Origin: Chitinophaga chungangae
GTDB taxonomy: Bacteria; Bacteroidota; Bacteroidia; Chitinophagales; Chitinophagaceae
Assembly (NCBI RefSeq): GCF_017742215.1
Contig: NZ_JAGHKP010000002.1
Location: 1,274,737-1,338,736 of the forward strand
Direction: 5' to 3'
Length of the DNA stretch: 64,000 nucleotides
The position numbers and the translations under genes are program-made. Below, piece by piece: positions 55,435 to 64,000 of the stretch (position 1 is its first letter; each line of letters opens with the position of its first letter). The notes beneath the pieces are model-generated. The model saw only the letters and a list, made by a program, of their open reading frames with translations. It did not search any database and was not told the DNA's origin.

Positions 55435-55650
55435 AGCGTTGCTGAAGGTGATGGTGGGGAGAAGATATACTGTAAAGTAAGCCCGGAAAATGTTAAGGAT
55501 TATTTAAATAAGTCGATAATATTAGGTTTTCTTTGCCAGTGATAAACATTAGTTTTGTGGATCACCCTGACCGGAAGGGGGTTCCCGCCCCGGCAGGAGT
55601 AGCTGTAACAATGGGTATAAACCAAAAAAAGTGCTTAAAGGCATCATCTT

Positions 55651-57816
55651 ATGTTAGATTTAAATGGAAAAAGCATCCTCATCACGGGAGGAACGGGGTC
55701 GTTTGGCAGGGCATTCACCCGCGAGGTATTCGAGCGGTGGCCGAAGATTAAAAGACTGGTGATCTTTTCCCGGGGTGAGCAGAAACATTTCCAGATGGCG
55801 CAGGATTATCCCGAAACGCAATATCCGCAGATCAGATTCTTTATCGGGGATGTGGGGGATTATGACCGGCTCAAAAAGGCATTGAAGGGAGTGGATTACG
55901 TGATCCACGCCGCCGCAATGAAACATGTGCCTATAGCCGAGTATAACCCGATGGAATGTATCCGGACAAACATAAACGGCGCGGAAAATATTATCAATGC
56001 CTGCCTGGAGACCAATGTTGAAAGGGTGGTAGCACTTTCCACCGCGAAGGCGGTGTCCCCGATTAACCTCTATGGCGCTACAAAAATCGCGTCGGATAAA
56101 TTGTTCGTTGCCGCCAATAATATCAGGGGCGCCAACCCGATACGGTTCTCAGTAGTGCGATATGGTAACGTACTGGGGGCGAGCGGTTCGGTAGTGCCGC
56201 TGTTTATGGAAAAAAGGAAACAAGGGGCGTTGCCTGTTACGGATACTGATATGACCCGTTTCAGCATCACGCCCCGGCAGGCGGTGGATATGGTTTTGCA
56301 TGCGCTGGAGACCGCCTGGGGCGGCGAGATCTTTGTGCCTAAAATACCGTCTTATAAAATTACCGACATGGCGGCGGCCATAGGACCGGATTGTGAGCTT
56401 AAGATCACCGGGCTGCGCCCCGGCGAAAAATTGCACGACGAATTGATCACCAGCGCAGATGCTTCCCATACGTACGATTTGGGCGAACACTACGTGATCC
56501 TTCCGCAAAACCCGGATTTTAAAGCAAAAGAGTTCGTCACAGCGTTCAATGCCGAGAAAGTTCCGCCGGACTTTCGGTATAGTTCCGGTGAAAACACCGG
56601 TTGGATAGGCATGGAAGAGATCAGGACGCTTATCCGGGAACATGTGGACCCTAAATTCACGCATGTTGCCCGGAACATCCCTTATGGCAAACAGGAGATT
56701 GATTATAAAGATATCGCGGCGGTGGTAGAAGTGCTGCAGTCGGATTTCCTGACGCAGGGATCGCGTATTGCCGAATTTGAAAAAGCATTTGCGGAATATA
56801 TCGGCGCACGTTATGCGGTGGCTGTTTCAAACGGCACAGCCGCCCTGCACCTGGCCGCACTGGCCCTGAATGTGAACGAAAGCTCCAATGTGATCACTAC
56901 CCCCATCACATTTGCCGCTTCGGCGAATTGCATCCGCTATTGCGGTGGGAAAGTAACGTTCGCAGACATCGATCCCCAAACGGCCACGCTCGACATTAAC
57001 AAGGTAAGGGCATTGCTGGAAGCCTCGCCAAGGGGAACTTATACAGGCATTATACCCGTGGATTACGCAGGGTATCCCGTAAATCTCGAAGCATTCAGAA
57101 AACTGGCCGATGAATACGGGCTGTGGATAATCGAAGACGCATGTCACGCTCCCGGCGGATATTTTATAGACAGCAAAGGTGAAAAACAGTTTTGTGGGAA
57201 CGGAAAGCTCGCGGAACTGGCTATTTTTTCTTTTCACCCGGTTAAACATATTGCCTGCGGTGAAGGCGGCATGATCACCACCAACGATCCTGTGTTGTAC
57301 GACCGGCTGCTGCTCCTGCGTACGCACGGCATCACCAAAGATCCCGAAAAACTCCAGGAAAACCACGGAGGCTGGTATTATGAAATGCAATATCTCGGGC
57401 TTAATTACAGGCTTACCGATTTTCAGGCTGCTTTAGGTATTACCCAACTGAAGAAGGCGGACAAAGGGCTCGCCCGCCGTCGTGAAATCGCCCGTTATTA
57501 CGCGGAAAAATTCGAGGGAACAAATGTGGACTTCAGCGTAGCGGTCAACGTAGAAGGACATGCCTATCATCTTTTTGTGATCAAGGTTAAAAACAGGAAA
57601 CAGCTATACGACAAATTGAGGGAAAACCACATCTACGCACAGGTGCATTACATACCTGTTCATACATTGCCCTACTACCAGGGCCTCGGTTACCAGAAAG
57701 GCCAATACCCGCTTTCGGAAGCATTTTACGAGGTATGCCTTAGCCTGCCTATGTACCCCAGCCTTACACAGGAGGATCTCGATTTCGTCATCCAAACCGT
57801 TTTGAAATATGCCTGA
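55651..57816 (+). CDS. pseBC: PseB-PseC fusion: UDP-GlcNAc 4,6-dehydratase (inverting) + C4 aminotransferase
   Basis: 721 aa. Residues 1 to about 335 are PseB/FlaA1-like (ITGGTGSFGRAFT, LSTAKAVSPINLYGATK). From about 343 they are PseC-like (IPYGKQEID, KSDFLTQG-like SDFLTQGSRI, PLP lysine Lys532 in FHPVKHIACGEGG). In H. pylori these are two separate proteins carrying out the first two steps to pseudaminic acid. The residue equivalent to FlaA1 catalytic Asp132 is Ala132 here; Lys133 and Tyr141 are kept. The next gene starts within its last 8 bases. First gene of the operon. Confidence 0.88.
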   Translation: MLDLNGKSILITGGTGSFGRAFTREVFERWPKIKRLVIFSRGEQKHFQMAQDYPETQYPQIRFFIGDVGDYDRLKKALKGVDYVIHAAAMKHVPIAEYNPMECIRTNINGAENIINACLETNVERVVALSTAKAVSPINLYGATKIASDKLFVAANNIRGANPIRFSVVRYGNVLGASGSVVPLFMEKRKQGALPVTDTDMTRFSITPRQAVDMVLHALETAWGGEIFVPKIPSYKITDMAAAIGPDCELKITGLRPGEKLHDELITSADASHTYDLGEHYVILPQNPDFKAKEFVTAFNAEKVPPDFRYSSGENTGWIGMEEIRTLIREHVDPKFTHVARNIPYGKQEIDYKDIAAVVEVLQSDFLTQGSRIAEFEKAFAEYIGARYAVAVSNGTAALHLAALALNVNESSNVITTPITFAASANCIRYCGGKVTFADIDPQTATLDINKVRALLEASPRGTYTGIIPVDYAGYPVNLEAFRKLADEYGLWIIEDACHAPGGYFIDSKGEKQFCGNGKLAELAIFSFHPVKHIACGEGGMITTNDPVLYDRLLLLRTHGITKDPEKLQENHGGWYYEMQYLGLNYRLTDFQAALGITQLKKADKGLARRREIARYYAEKFEGTNVDFSVAVNVEGHAYHLFVIKVKNRKQLYDKLRENHIYAQVHYIPVHTLPYYQGLGYQKGQYPLSEAFYEVCLSLPMYPSLTQEDLDFVIQTVLKYA

Positions 57817-58492
57817 GCAAACGGAACATTTTCAGAAGAAAGCCTTCCAGGAATATGAAGCGGACCAATGGTTCCAGCGTAATAAACCGTACCTCGACAA
57901 TTACAGCGCCGGGGAAGATATCGTGATCAGCACCATCCGGAATTACAGGATCAAACCGCAGAACATCCTGGAGATCGGCTCGTCTGCCGGTTACCGGCTG
58001 GCTGCTCTCAAAAAACTGTTCCCTGAAACGAACGCGTTCGGCATCGATCCTTCGCAGCAGGCCGTGGATTATGGCACGCGTATTTACCCGGAAGTTCGTT
58101 TGTCCGCCGGTACCGCCGACCAGATGAACATATACGCAGACGGGCAGTTTGACCTGGTGGTGGTGGGTTTTGTGTTTTATGTGATAGACCGGCCGCTGCT
58201 GCTGAAAGTGATCGCGGAAATAGACCGTGTGCTGGCCGATAAGGGCATGCTCATCATCGTGGATTTTTTCTCCGAAAAAACGATCAAGAACAATTACCAG
58301 CATATCACGCAATTCCAGGCATACAGCTATAAACAGAACTACGACCGGATCTTTACCGAAACGGAACTGTACCAGCTGGTGTTCAAAGGCTCGTTCGACC
58401 TTGGCACCAAAGAGCCGGATTCCAGCGACGATTACTATAACAAATGCAGCGTAAGCCTGTTGAAGAAAGATATCTATGCAGCCTACAAATAA
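57809..58492 (+). CDS. Class I SAM-dependent methyltransferase
   Basis: 227 aa. Motif I ILEIGSSAGYRLAALKK, acidic loop FGIDPSQQAVDYG and post-motif DLVVVGFVFYVIDRPLLLK match class I methyltransferases. Target unknown; nonulosonic acids can carry O- or N-methyl groups, so it may decorate the operon product. It overlaps both neighbours. Confidence 0.82.
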   Translation: MPEQTEHFQKKAFQEYEADQWFQRNKPYLDNYSAGEDIVISTIRNYRIKPQNILEIGSSAGYRLAALKKLFPETNAFGIDPSQQAVDYGTRIYPEVRLSAGTADQMNIYADGQFDLVVVGFVFYVIDRPLLLKVIAEIDRVLADKGMLIIVDFFSEKTIKNNYQHITQFQAYSYKQNYDRIFTETELYQLVFKGSFDLGTKEPDSSDDYYNKCSVSLLKKDIYAAYK

Positions 58493-59345
58493 GATCATAC
58501 TCGGCACCGTTCAGTTCGGCATTCCTTACGGCATCAACAACCGGCAGGGCATGCCCGCCATGCAGGAAGTGTTCGACATGCTGGATTTTGCCGGCGACAA
58601 CGGCGTTTCCATGCTGGATACCGCCGAAGCGTACGGCGAAGCCGAAGCGGTGATCGCGGCGTATCACCGGCAGACAGGCAAACGTTTCAGCATCATTTCC
58701 AAATTCAAAGGCCAGGCGCAGATCGAAACATATACCCGCCGCAAGATCGAACTGCTCGGTATCGACAGGCTGTATTCCTACATGTTCCACAGCTTTGCGG
58801 AATATGCGGGTTATGCGGCGTTGATGAACGAATTAAAAGAACTGAAAGCAAAAGGGCTGATCGAAAAGATCGGCATTTCCATTTATACCAACAGCGAACT
58901 GGAAGCCGTGACCGGCGATGCAGACATTGAACTGGTGCAGCTTCCCTTCAACCTGCTGGACAATCACGCACAACGCGGCGCATTGTTGGAGAAAGCAAAA
59001 GAAGCGGGAAAAGAAATCCATGTGCGCTCGGTTTTTCTGCAGGGGCTGTTTTTTAAGGACACGAGCGCCTTTCCCGCAAAACTCTCACCATTAGCGCCTC
59101 ATGTGGGAAAGCTGCAGCAGCTCGCCCTGGCGCACGACGTGCCGCTTGGTCAGCTCGCGCTGAATTACGCGCTGGCGCAACCGTACGTCGATAAAGTGCT
59201 TATCGGCGTGGATTCGATAGAGCAGCTGCGGGAAAACCTGCATGCCATCTGGCCCGCCACGCCGGCTTACCGGCATTTGTTCGAACAGGTGAACGGCATC
59301 GCGGTGGAAGACGCGGCATTATTAAACCCTGTAAACTGGAAATGA
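58476..59345 (+). CDS. Aldo/keto reductase
   Basis: 289 aa TIM-barrel AKR. GTVQFGIPYGINNRQG with MLDTAEAYGEAEAVI carries the catalytic Asp-Tyr, and KFKG and FHSF supply the usual Lys and His. Such AKRs occur beside SpsF-type genes in nonulosonate and spore-coat-like loci, but their role is not fixed. Overlaps the methyltransferase by 17 and pseF by 4 bases. Confidence 0.85.
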   Translation: MQPTNKIILGTVQFGIPYGINNRQGMPAMQEVFDMLDFAGDNGVSMLDTAEAYGEAEAVIAAYHRQTGKRFSIISKFKGQAQIETYTRRKIELLGIDRLYSYMFHSFAEYAGYAALMNELKELKAKGLIEKIGISIYTNSELEAVTGDADIELVQLPFNLLDNHAQRGALLEKAKEAGKEIHVRSVFLQGLFFKDTSAFPAKLSPLAPHVGKLQQLALAHDVPLGQLALNYALAQPYVDKVLIGVDSIEQLRENLHAIWPATPAYRHLFEQVNGIAVEDAALLNPVNWK

Positions 59346-60103
59346 TGCGGGTAGTGGCGATCACACAGGCACGAATCGGTTCTTCCCGCCTGCCGGGAAA
59401 GATCCTCCGTGAAATAAGCGGCCGCAGCCTGCTGGAAATTCACCTGCAGAGGATCGCCGGCGCCGCAACGGTCGGTAAGCTGATAGTGGCCACCACAAAG
59501 GAGCCCGGCATAGAACCCGCATTACGCGTCGCCGAGAAACTGGGCGTGGAATATTTCCAGGGCAGCACCAGCGATGTGCTGGACCGGTTTTACCAGTCGG
59601 TGAAAAACATCCGGCCGGAATATGTGATCCGCCTTACCGCCGATTGCCCGCTGATAGACCCGCAGGTGATAGACAAAGTGGTGCGTTATACGCTGGAGCA
59701 TCAGCTGGATTATTGCAGCAACACGCTCGAGGAAAATTACCCGGACGGACAGGACGTGGAAGTATTCCGGTTCTCCACGCTGGAAAAAGCCTGGAACGAA
59801 GCCGCCTTACCTTCAGACCGCGAACATGTGACACCCTTTATCCGGAAGAACTCGGATTTTATGGGCGGAAAAATGTTCAAAGCCGCGAACTTCAACGACG
59901 GCGTACAGCTCGGCGGCCTGCGCATGACGGTGGACGAGCAGCGCGACTTCGACGTGATCGCCGCGCTGGTGGCGGAACTGGGCACCGACGCCAGTATGGA
60001 AGCATACGCGGAACTGTTGCTGAGCAACCCGGCGATCCGCGCCATCAACAATGAAATAAAAAGAAACGAAGGCTATCAAAAATCTTTAGAGAATGACGAA
60101 TAA
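59342..60103 (+). CDS. SpsF/PseF-like cytidylyltransferase
   Basis: 253 aa. ITQARIGSSRLPGKILREI is the nucleotidyltransferase P-loop of the SpsF/NeuA/PseF family and LTADCPLIDPQVID the metal site. Expected to form the CMP-activated nonulosonic acid, the last step before transfer. Overlaps the aminotransferase start by 11 bases. Confidence 0.85.
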   Translation: MMRVVAITQARIGSSRLPGKILREISGRSLLEIHLQRIAGAATVGKLIVATTKEPGIEPALRVAEKLGVEYFQGSTSDVLDRFYQSVKNIRPEYVIRLTADCPLIDPQVIDKVVRYTLEHQLDYCSNTLEENYPDGQDVEVFRFSTLEKAWNEAALPSDREHVTPFIRKNSDFMGGKMFKAANFNDGVQLGGLRMTVDEQRDFDVIAALVAELGTDASMEAYAELLLSNPAIRAINNEIKRNEGYQKSLENDE

Positions 60104-61412
60104 GTTCATAAAGTCTGATGCATTCAGGTCGAAGATCCACGACCTGATCCCCGGCGGGGCGCATACCTATTCAAAGGGCGACGACCAGTTCCCTTTGCTC
60201 TCGCCCGCCGCCATCAGTCATGGTAAAGGCTCGCAGGTATGGGATATCGATGGCAACCGGTTCCTGGATTGCTCCATGGGCCTCACGTCCGTGATCCTCG
60301 GCCATGCTTACGAACCGGTGCTGGAGCGCGTGCGCGCGGAGCTCGAAAAAGGCGTGAACTTTCAACGTCCCGCGTATATCGAAATGGAAATGGCGGAACG
60401 TTTCCTGAAAAATATTCCCGGTCACGACATGATCAAATTCGCCAAGAATGGCTCCACCGTTACCACGGCGGCTACTAAACTGGCACGCGCGTACACGGGC
60501 CGGAAGCTCATCGCGTTTCCCGGTGATCATCCGTTTTATTCGTACGACGACTGGTTTATCGGTAAAACCGTTTGCGACAAAGGTATCCCGGAAGAGATCT
60601 CCGCGTTGTCCGTCACCTACAGATCCGACGATCTCGATTCCCTGCGGGAATTGTTCGAAAAATATCCCGGTCAGATCGCCTGCGTGATCTCCGAGCCGGA
60701 AAAGAATTTCGGCCTGCCGGAAGGTTATCTCGCCAAAGCCATCGAACTGACGCACCGGCATGGCGCGCTGTACATTATCGACGAAATGATCACCGGTTAC
60801 AAAACGGCTTTCCCCGGCTCGCTCACCAAATACAAGGTGAAGCCGGACATGGCTACCTGGGGCAAAGGCGTGGCGAACGGCTTTTCGTTCTGCGCGCTCA
60901 CCGGCACCAAAGAAATAATGGAACTGGGCGGCATCCGGGAAACGGGGAAAGAAAAAGTTTTCCTCGTATCCACCACGCACGGCGGCGAAACGCATAATAT
61001 CGGCGCGGCCATCGCCACCATCGATGTATTCGAACAGCACGACGTGATCGGGCATAATCATGCCATCGGCGACCGGCTGATCGCGAAATGTAAAGAAGCT
61101 GTGAAAAGCGCCGACCTCGGAGATTTCGTGGGCATTGCGCCCTGCAACTGGATGCCTGTTTTTATTTTTAAAGACAGGGAAAAGACTGCCAGCGCGGGTT
61201 TGCGTACGCTGGCCATGCAGGAGATGATCCGCAACGGCGTGTTGTTCCAGGGTGTGTTCGTACCGTGTTTTTCGCATACGGAAGAAGATGTGGCGCACTT
61301 TGCGGACGCTTTCGGCAAAACGCTGGACGTATACGCCAAAGCGCTGGAAGATGGTTTTGAAAAACATTTGAAAGGCGAACCGGCTAAACCTGTTTTCAGA
61401 AAATACCTGTAA
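60093..61412 (+). CDS. Class III (GSA-like) aminotransferase
   Basis: 439 aa PLP enzyme similar to glutamate-1-semialdehyde aminomutase. IPGGAHTYSKGDDQFP at the start, IIDEMITGYKTAF, and PLP lysine Lys258 in WGKGVANGFSF. The true HemL is a housekeeping enzyme, and this copy in a sugar operon likely acts on a keto sugar. Such genes accompany SpsF and PseG homologues in several nonulosonate-like clusters, but the substrate is not known to me. Confidence 0.85.
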   Translation: MTNKFIKSDAFRSKIHDLIPGGAHTYSKGDDQFPLLSPAAISHGKGSQVWDIDGNRFLDCSMGLTSVILGHAYEPVLERVRAELEKGVNFQRPAYIEMEMAERFLKNIPGHDMIKFAKNGSTVTTAATKLARAYTGRKLIAFPGDHPFYSYDDWFIGKTVCDKGIPEEISALSVTYRSDDLDSLRELFEKYPGQIACVISEPEKNFGLPEGYLAKAIELTHRHGALYIIDEMITGYKTAFPGSLTKYKVKPDMATWGKGVANGFSFCALTGTKEIMELGGIRETGKEKVFLVSTTHGGETHNIGAAIATIDVFEQHDVIGHNHAIGDRLIAKCKEAVKSADLGDFVGIAPCNWMPVFIFKDREKTASAGLRTLAMQEMIRNGVLFQGVFVPCFSHTEEDVAHFADAFGKTLDVYAKALEDGFEKHLKGEPAKPVFRKYL

Positions 61413-62875
61413 TGGGGAAGCAGACAAAAATATTGTTCCGTTGCGACGGCGGCCCGCAGATCGGTCTGGGCCACGTGATCAGGAACTGCGCATTGGCACA
61501 GATGCTCCGCGGGGAGTTCGATTGCCGGTTTTATATCCGCAATCCTTCGAAAGCATTGTGGAAATATGTGGAAGACGCGGGTTTCCCCGTGATGGAGCTT
61601 CCCGAAACGGACTTCGAAACGGAAGCAAAAGATTGGGCGGAGCAGCTGGATGGGAATGAAATACTGGTGCTGGACGGTTATTCCTTCAACACGCGTTATC
61701 AACAACTCCTGAAAACAAAAGGCAATAAGCTCGTTTGCATCGACGATATCCATGCGTACCATTTTGTGGCGGACGTGGTGATCAATCACGCGGGCGGCCT
61801 AACGGTACAGGATTATTCACTGGAACCTTTAACCCGCGCGTATCTCGGCACTGCCTATGCATTGCTGCGTCCTTCCTTCCTGCAGCCAAACGGAAACACC
61901 GCCCGCGAAGACGCGATACTGGTTTCCATGGGCGGCGCAGATCCGAAGAACGATACGATGGCCGTGCTGGAGCTGCTCAGGCGGAAAGGGATCGCTAAAA
62001 AATGTTTCGTGGTAACCGGCAGCGCTTACCTGCACCGGGATGCGCTGGAAACCTACATCCGTAAACACCGCCTGGACGCGGAAGTGTTGCAGAACCTGGA
62101 CGAAGCCGCCATGGCGGCGCTGATGCGGAAATGCCGCTACGCCGTTTGCCCGCCCAGCACCGTGTCTTATGAATATTTATCTCTGCGCGGCGAATTGTAT
62201 TTGCGGCAGATCGCAGACAATCAAAAAGACATTTATAGATTTTTTACCGGGGAAAAGCTGGCTTTCCCGCTGGAAGATATTTTTGTGGAGGATGCTGAAA
62301 CGCTTACACAGTCTGCCTTACAGCAGGAGCGTTTTTTTGACGGGAAATCTCCGCGGCGGCTGCTGAAGCTGTTCCGCCAGCTCGATACCGAACAGCGGCT
62401 TACCCTTCGCCGGGTAACCGCGGCAGACAGCGATACGATATTCGAATGGGCGAACGAACCCGCCGTGCGGCAGCATTCGCTTAACCAGAATGCCATCCAA
62501 CCGGAAGAGCACGCCGCCTGGTTCAACAACAAGATCATTGCGCCGGATGCGCGCATGTACATCCTGGAGCTGGAAGGCAAGCCCGTAGGGCAGATCCGCT
62601 TCGACATCGATATTCTCCGCTCGCAGGCCGCCATCGGTTATTCCGTAGACGCGGCTTTTCGCGGGAGAGGATTGGGAACGGCCGTGACAAGGCTGGGCAT
62701 CGCCGCGCTGCAGGCCGCCCGGCCAGACATCCGGGAAATAAAAGCAGTGGTGAAAAACACCAATCTCCCGTCTATGCAGGTGTTCGAACAGCTCAATTTT
62801 TTAAAATCCGACGAAGAGACCATCCAGGGCCAGCCCTGTCATGTGTATCTTTTAAAACTTAACGCACGACCATGA
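61412..62875 (+). CDS. pseGH: PseG-PseH fusion: UDP-sugar hydrolase + N-acetyltransferase
   Basis: 487 aa. Residues 1 to about 320 are PseG: IGLGHVIRN with His21 at the catalytic position, and LVSMGGADPKNDTM. From about 328 a GNAT domain follows (LRRVTAADSDTIFEWANEPAVR, acetyl-CoA loop FRGRGLGTAV), matching PseH. PseH acetylates the 4-amino group and PseG then removes UDP. Their fusion puts consecutive steps on one chain. Its start overlaps the previous stop by one base. Confidence 0.9.
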   Translation: MGKQTKILFRCDGGPQIGLGHVIRNCALAQMLRGEFDCRFYIRNPSKALWKYVEDAGFPVMELPETDFETEAKDWAEQLDGNEILVLDGYSFNTRYQQLLKTKGNKLVCIDDIHAYHFVADVVINHAGGLTVQDYSLEPLTRAYLGTAYALLRPSFLQPNGNTAREDAILVSMGGADPKNDTMAVLELLRRKGIAKKCFVVTGSAYLHRDALETYIRKHRLDAEVLQNLDEAAMAALMRKCRYAVCPPSTVSYEYLSLRGELYLRQIADNQKDIYRFFTGEKLAFPLEDIFVEDAETLTQSALQQERFFDGKSPRRLLKLFRQLDTEQRLTLRRVTAADSDTIFEWANEPAVRQHSLNQNAIQPEEHAAWFNNKIIAPDARMYILELEGKPVGQIRFDIDILRSQAAIGYSVDAAFRGRGLGTAVTRLGIAALQAARPDIREIKAVVKNTNLPSMQVFEQLNFLKSDEETIQGQPCHVYLLKLNARP

Positions 62876-63918
62876 AACCGATGGAATTTACAATAGGCCC
62901 GCATACCGTGGGCGCAGGCCACCGCCCTTTCCTCATCGCGGAAATGAGCGGCAACCACAACCAGTCGCTTGAAAGGGCGCTGGCCATCGTGGATGCCGCG
63001 GCGGATGCAGGCGCGCACGCCATTAAACTGCAAACGTACACGGCAGACACGATGACTATCAAAGGCGCCTATACCATCAGGGATGAAAATTCGCTCTGGA
63101 ACAACCAGGAGCTGTATGACCTCTATAAAATGGCGTACACGCCCTGGGAATGGCACCAGGCTATTTTCCGGCACGCGGGAAAACGCGGTCTTCTCGCATT
63201 CAGCTCACCCTTCGACGAAACGGCGGTGGATTTCCTGGAATCGCTGAACGTGCCCTGTTACAAGATCGCGTCGTTTGAAAATACGTTCTGGCCGTTGCTG
63301 AAAAAAGTAGCGGCAACCGGCAAACCGGTGATCATGTCTACCGGCGTAAGTTCGCTGGCAGACATCAGCGAATCGGTGAATGTGCTGCGGGAGAACGGCT
63401 GCCAAAACCTCGTGCTGCTGAAATGCACGAGCACTTATCCGGCTACGCCCGAAAACACCAACATCCTCACCATTCCGCATATGGAACGGCTGTTCAATTG
63501 CCAGGTAGGCCTTTCAGACCATACGATGGGCACCGGCGTGGCGGTGGCCGCTACCGCGCTGGGCGCCACGGTGATCGAAAAACATTTTACGCTCCGCCGT
63601 GCCGATGGCGGGGTAGACAGTGCGTTTTCGATGGAGCCGGAAGAATTTAAACGGCTGGCGGAAGACACCAACAATGCATTCCTCGCGCTGGGGCATATCC
63701 AGTACGGCGTGCAGGAAGCGGAGAAAAAAAGCCTGCTTTTCAAACGGTCCATTTACGTGGTGAAAGACATTCAGCCCGGGGAAATATTCACCGCCGAAAA
63801 TATCCGCGTGATCCGCCCCGGCGACGGGCTCCATCCGAAATATTACGAGAAGCTGCTCGGGCAAACCGCCAGGATGGCCTATAAGCAAGGCACTCCGCTT
63901 ACGATCACCGGAATTTAA
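62872..63918 (+). CDS. pseI: Pseudaminic acid synthase
   Basis: 348 aa NeuB-family synthase condensing the 6-deoxy sugar with phosphoenolpyruvate. FLIAEMSGNHNQSLERALAIVDAA and AHAIKLQTYTADTMT are PseI-typical, MSTGVSS and LLKCTSTYPA are catalytic-barrel motifs, and a C-terminal SAF (antifreeze-like) domain covers about 285-345 (SIYVVKDIQPGEIFT). ATGA overlap with pseGH. Confidence 0.93.
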   Translation: MKPMEFTIGPHTVGAGHRPFLIAEMSGNHNQSLERALAIVDAAADAGAHAIKLQTYTADTMTIKGAYTIRDENSLWNNQELYDLYKMAYTPWEWHQAIFRHAGKRGLLAFSSPFDETAVDFLESLNVPCYKIASFENTFWPLLKKVAATGKPVIMSTGVSSLADISESVNVLRENGCQNLVLLKCTSTYPATPENTNILTIPHMERLFNCQVGLSDHTMGTGVAVAATALGATVIEKHFTLRRADGGVDSAFSMEPEEFKRLAEDTNNAFLALGHIQYGVQEAEKKSLLFKRSIYVVKDIQPGEIFTAENIRVIRPGDGLHPKYYEKLLGQTARMAYKQGTPLTITGI

Positions 63919-63936
63919 TACAGCAGATAAGGAAGC

Positions 63937-64000
63937 ATGAAAGTTTTATTTTTTAACGGCATGAACATCACGCCGCATATCGAAACCGAGATGGAGATCG
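63937..64000 (+). CDS. Start of next operon gene (truncated by window edge)
   Basis: ATG at 63937, 18 bases after pseI; the open frame continues to the window end (MKVLFFNGMNITPHIETEME). Only 21 codons are seen. The beginning would suit a glycosyltransferase, but this is a guess from context. Confidence 0.5.
   Translation, partial: MKVLFFNGMNITPHIETEMEI

Noticed and set aside
55533..55751. 72-codon ORF before pseBC
   Set aside because: Overlaps the clear PseB start in another frame; no motif.
60171..61427. 418-codon minus-strand ORF
   Set aside because: Antisense to the class III aminotransferase, which has a clear PLP site.
1..64000. CRISPR arrays, insertion sequences, phage or attachment sites
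   Set aside because: No regularly spaced repeats, transposase, integrase or phage genes seen.

Overview
The window looks like a chromosome segment of a Bacteroidota bacterium of the Chitinophagaceae type (Chitinophaga-like). The grounds are the gene content (IcmF-type mutase, membrane MutS-like ATPase, paired DUF3857 proteins, RemB/Wzi-like outer-membrane protein, carotenoid genes), promoter-like boxes of the TAnnTTTG type, and the general absence of Shine-Dalgarno sequences. This is inference from content; no database was searched. No rRNA, tRNA, CRISPR array, transposase or phage gene was seen.

Layout. 1-9 kb: housekeeping genes on the plus strand (3' end of an IcmF-type acyl-CoA mutase, a MutS-like membrane ATPase, a radical SAM protein behind two operator-like palindromes, and two secreted DUF3857 proteins, one with an intact transglutaminase triad and one without). 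9-13.3 kb: two terminator-bounded non-coding stretches with a 29-codon ORF, a DinB-fold protein, and an RNA-repair-like operon (small protein that looks frameshifted, AAA+ ATPase, RtcB ligase, structured 3' tail). 13.3-15.7 kb, minus strand: lycopene cyclase, IPP isomerase and an ECF sigma factor.

16-48 kb: a large Wzx/Wzy-type surface polysaccharide locus, all on the plus strand. It has export genes (OPX/Wza, Wzz-like PCP, Wzx, Wzy/EpsG, RemB/Wzi), an initiating sugar-phosphate transferase, four glycosyltransferases (one a GT56 WecF homologue) and enzymes for UDP-HexNAcA, UDP-ManNAc, dTDP-Fuc4N (WecE), dTDP-Fuc3N (FdtA/FdtB) and UDP-L-FucNAc (CapE/F/G). It also holds an uncharacterised SDR / ATP-grasp / HAD / NeuD-acyltransferase cassette and an HTTM-DUF393 protein. 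Two near-identical promoter-like elements precede its first two genes. It ends in small ORFs, strong terminators and a broken-looking minus-strand zinc-ribbon gene.

48.5-55.4 kb: ABC-F ATPase, GDP-L-fucose synthesis (Gmd, Fcl), an NagX/HGSNAT-like membrane acyltransferase, and three minus-strand genes. 55.6-64 kb: a tightly overlapping nonulosonic (pseudaminic-type) acid operon. All six Pse functions can be assigned. Two pairs are fused (PseB-PseC and PseG-PseH), and an aldo/keto reductase, a class III aminotransferase and a methyltransferase are added. The fused PseB domain has Ala where the family has the catalytic Asp at position 132. The operon runs off the right edge.

Together, most of 16-64 kb builds cell-surface sugars. 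Nucleotide-sugar enzymes feed glycosyltransferases and a Wzx/Wzy/OPX machine, and GDP-fucose and a nonulosonic acid are supplied from the right-hand part.
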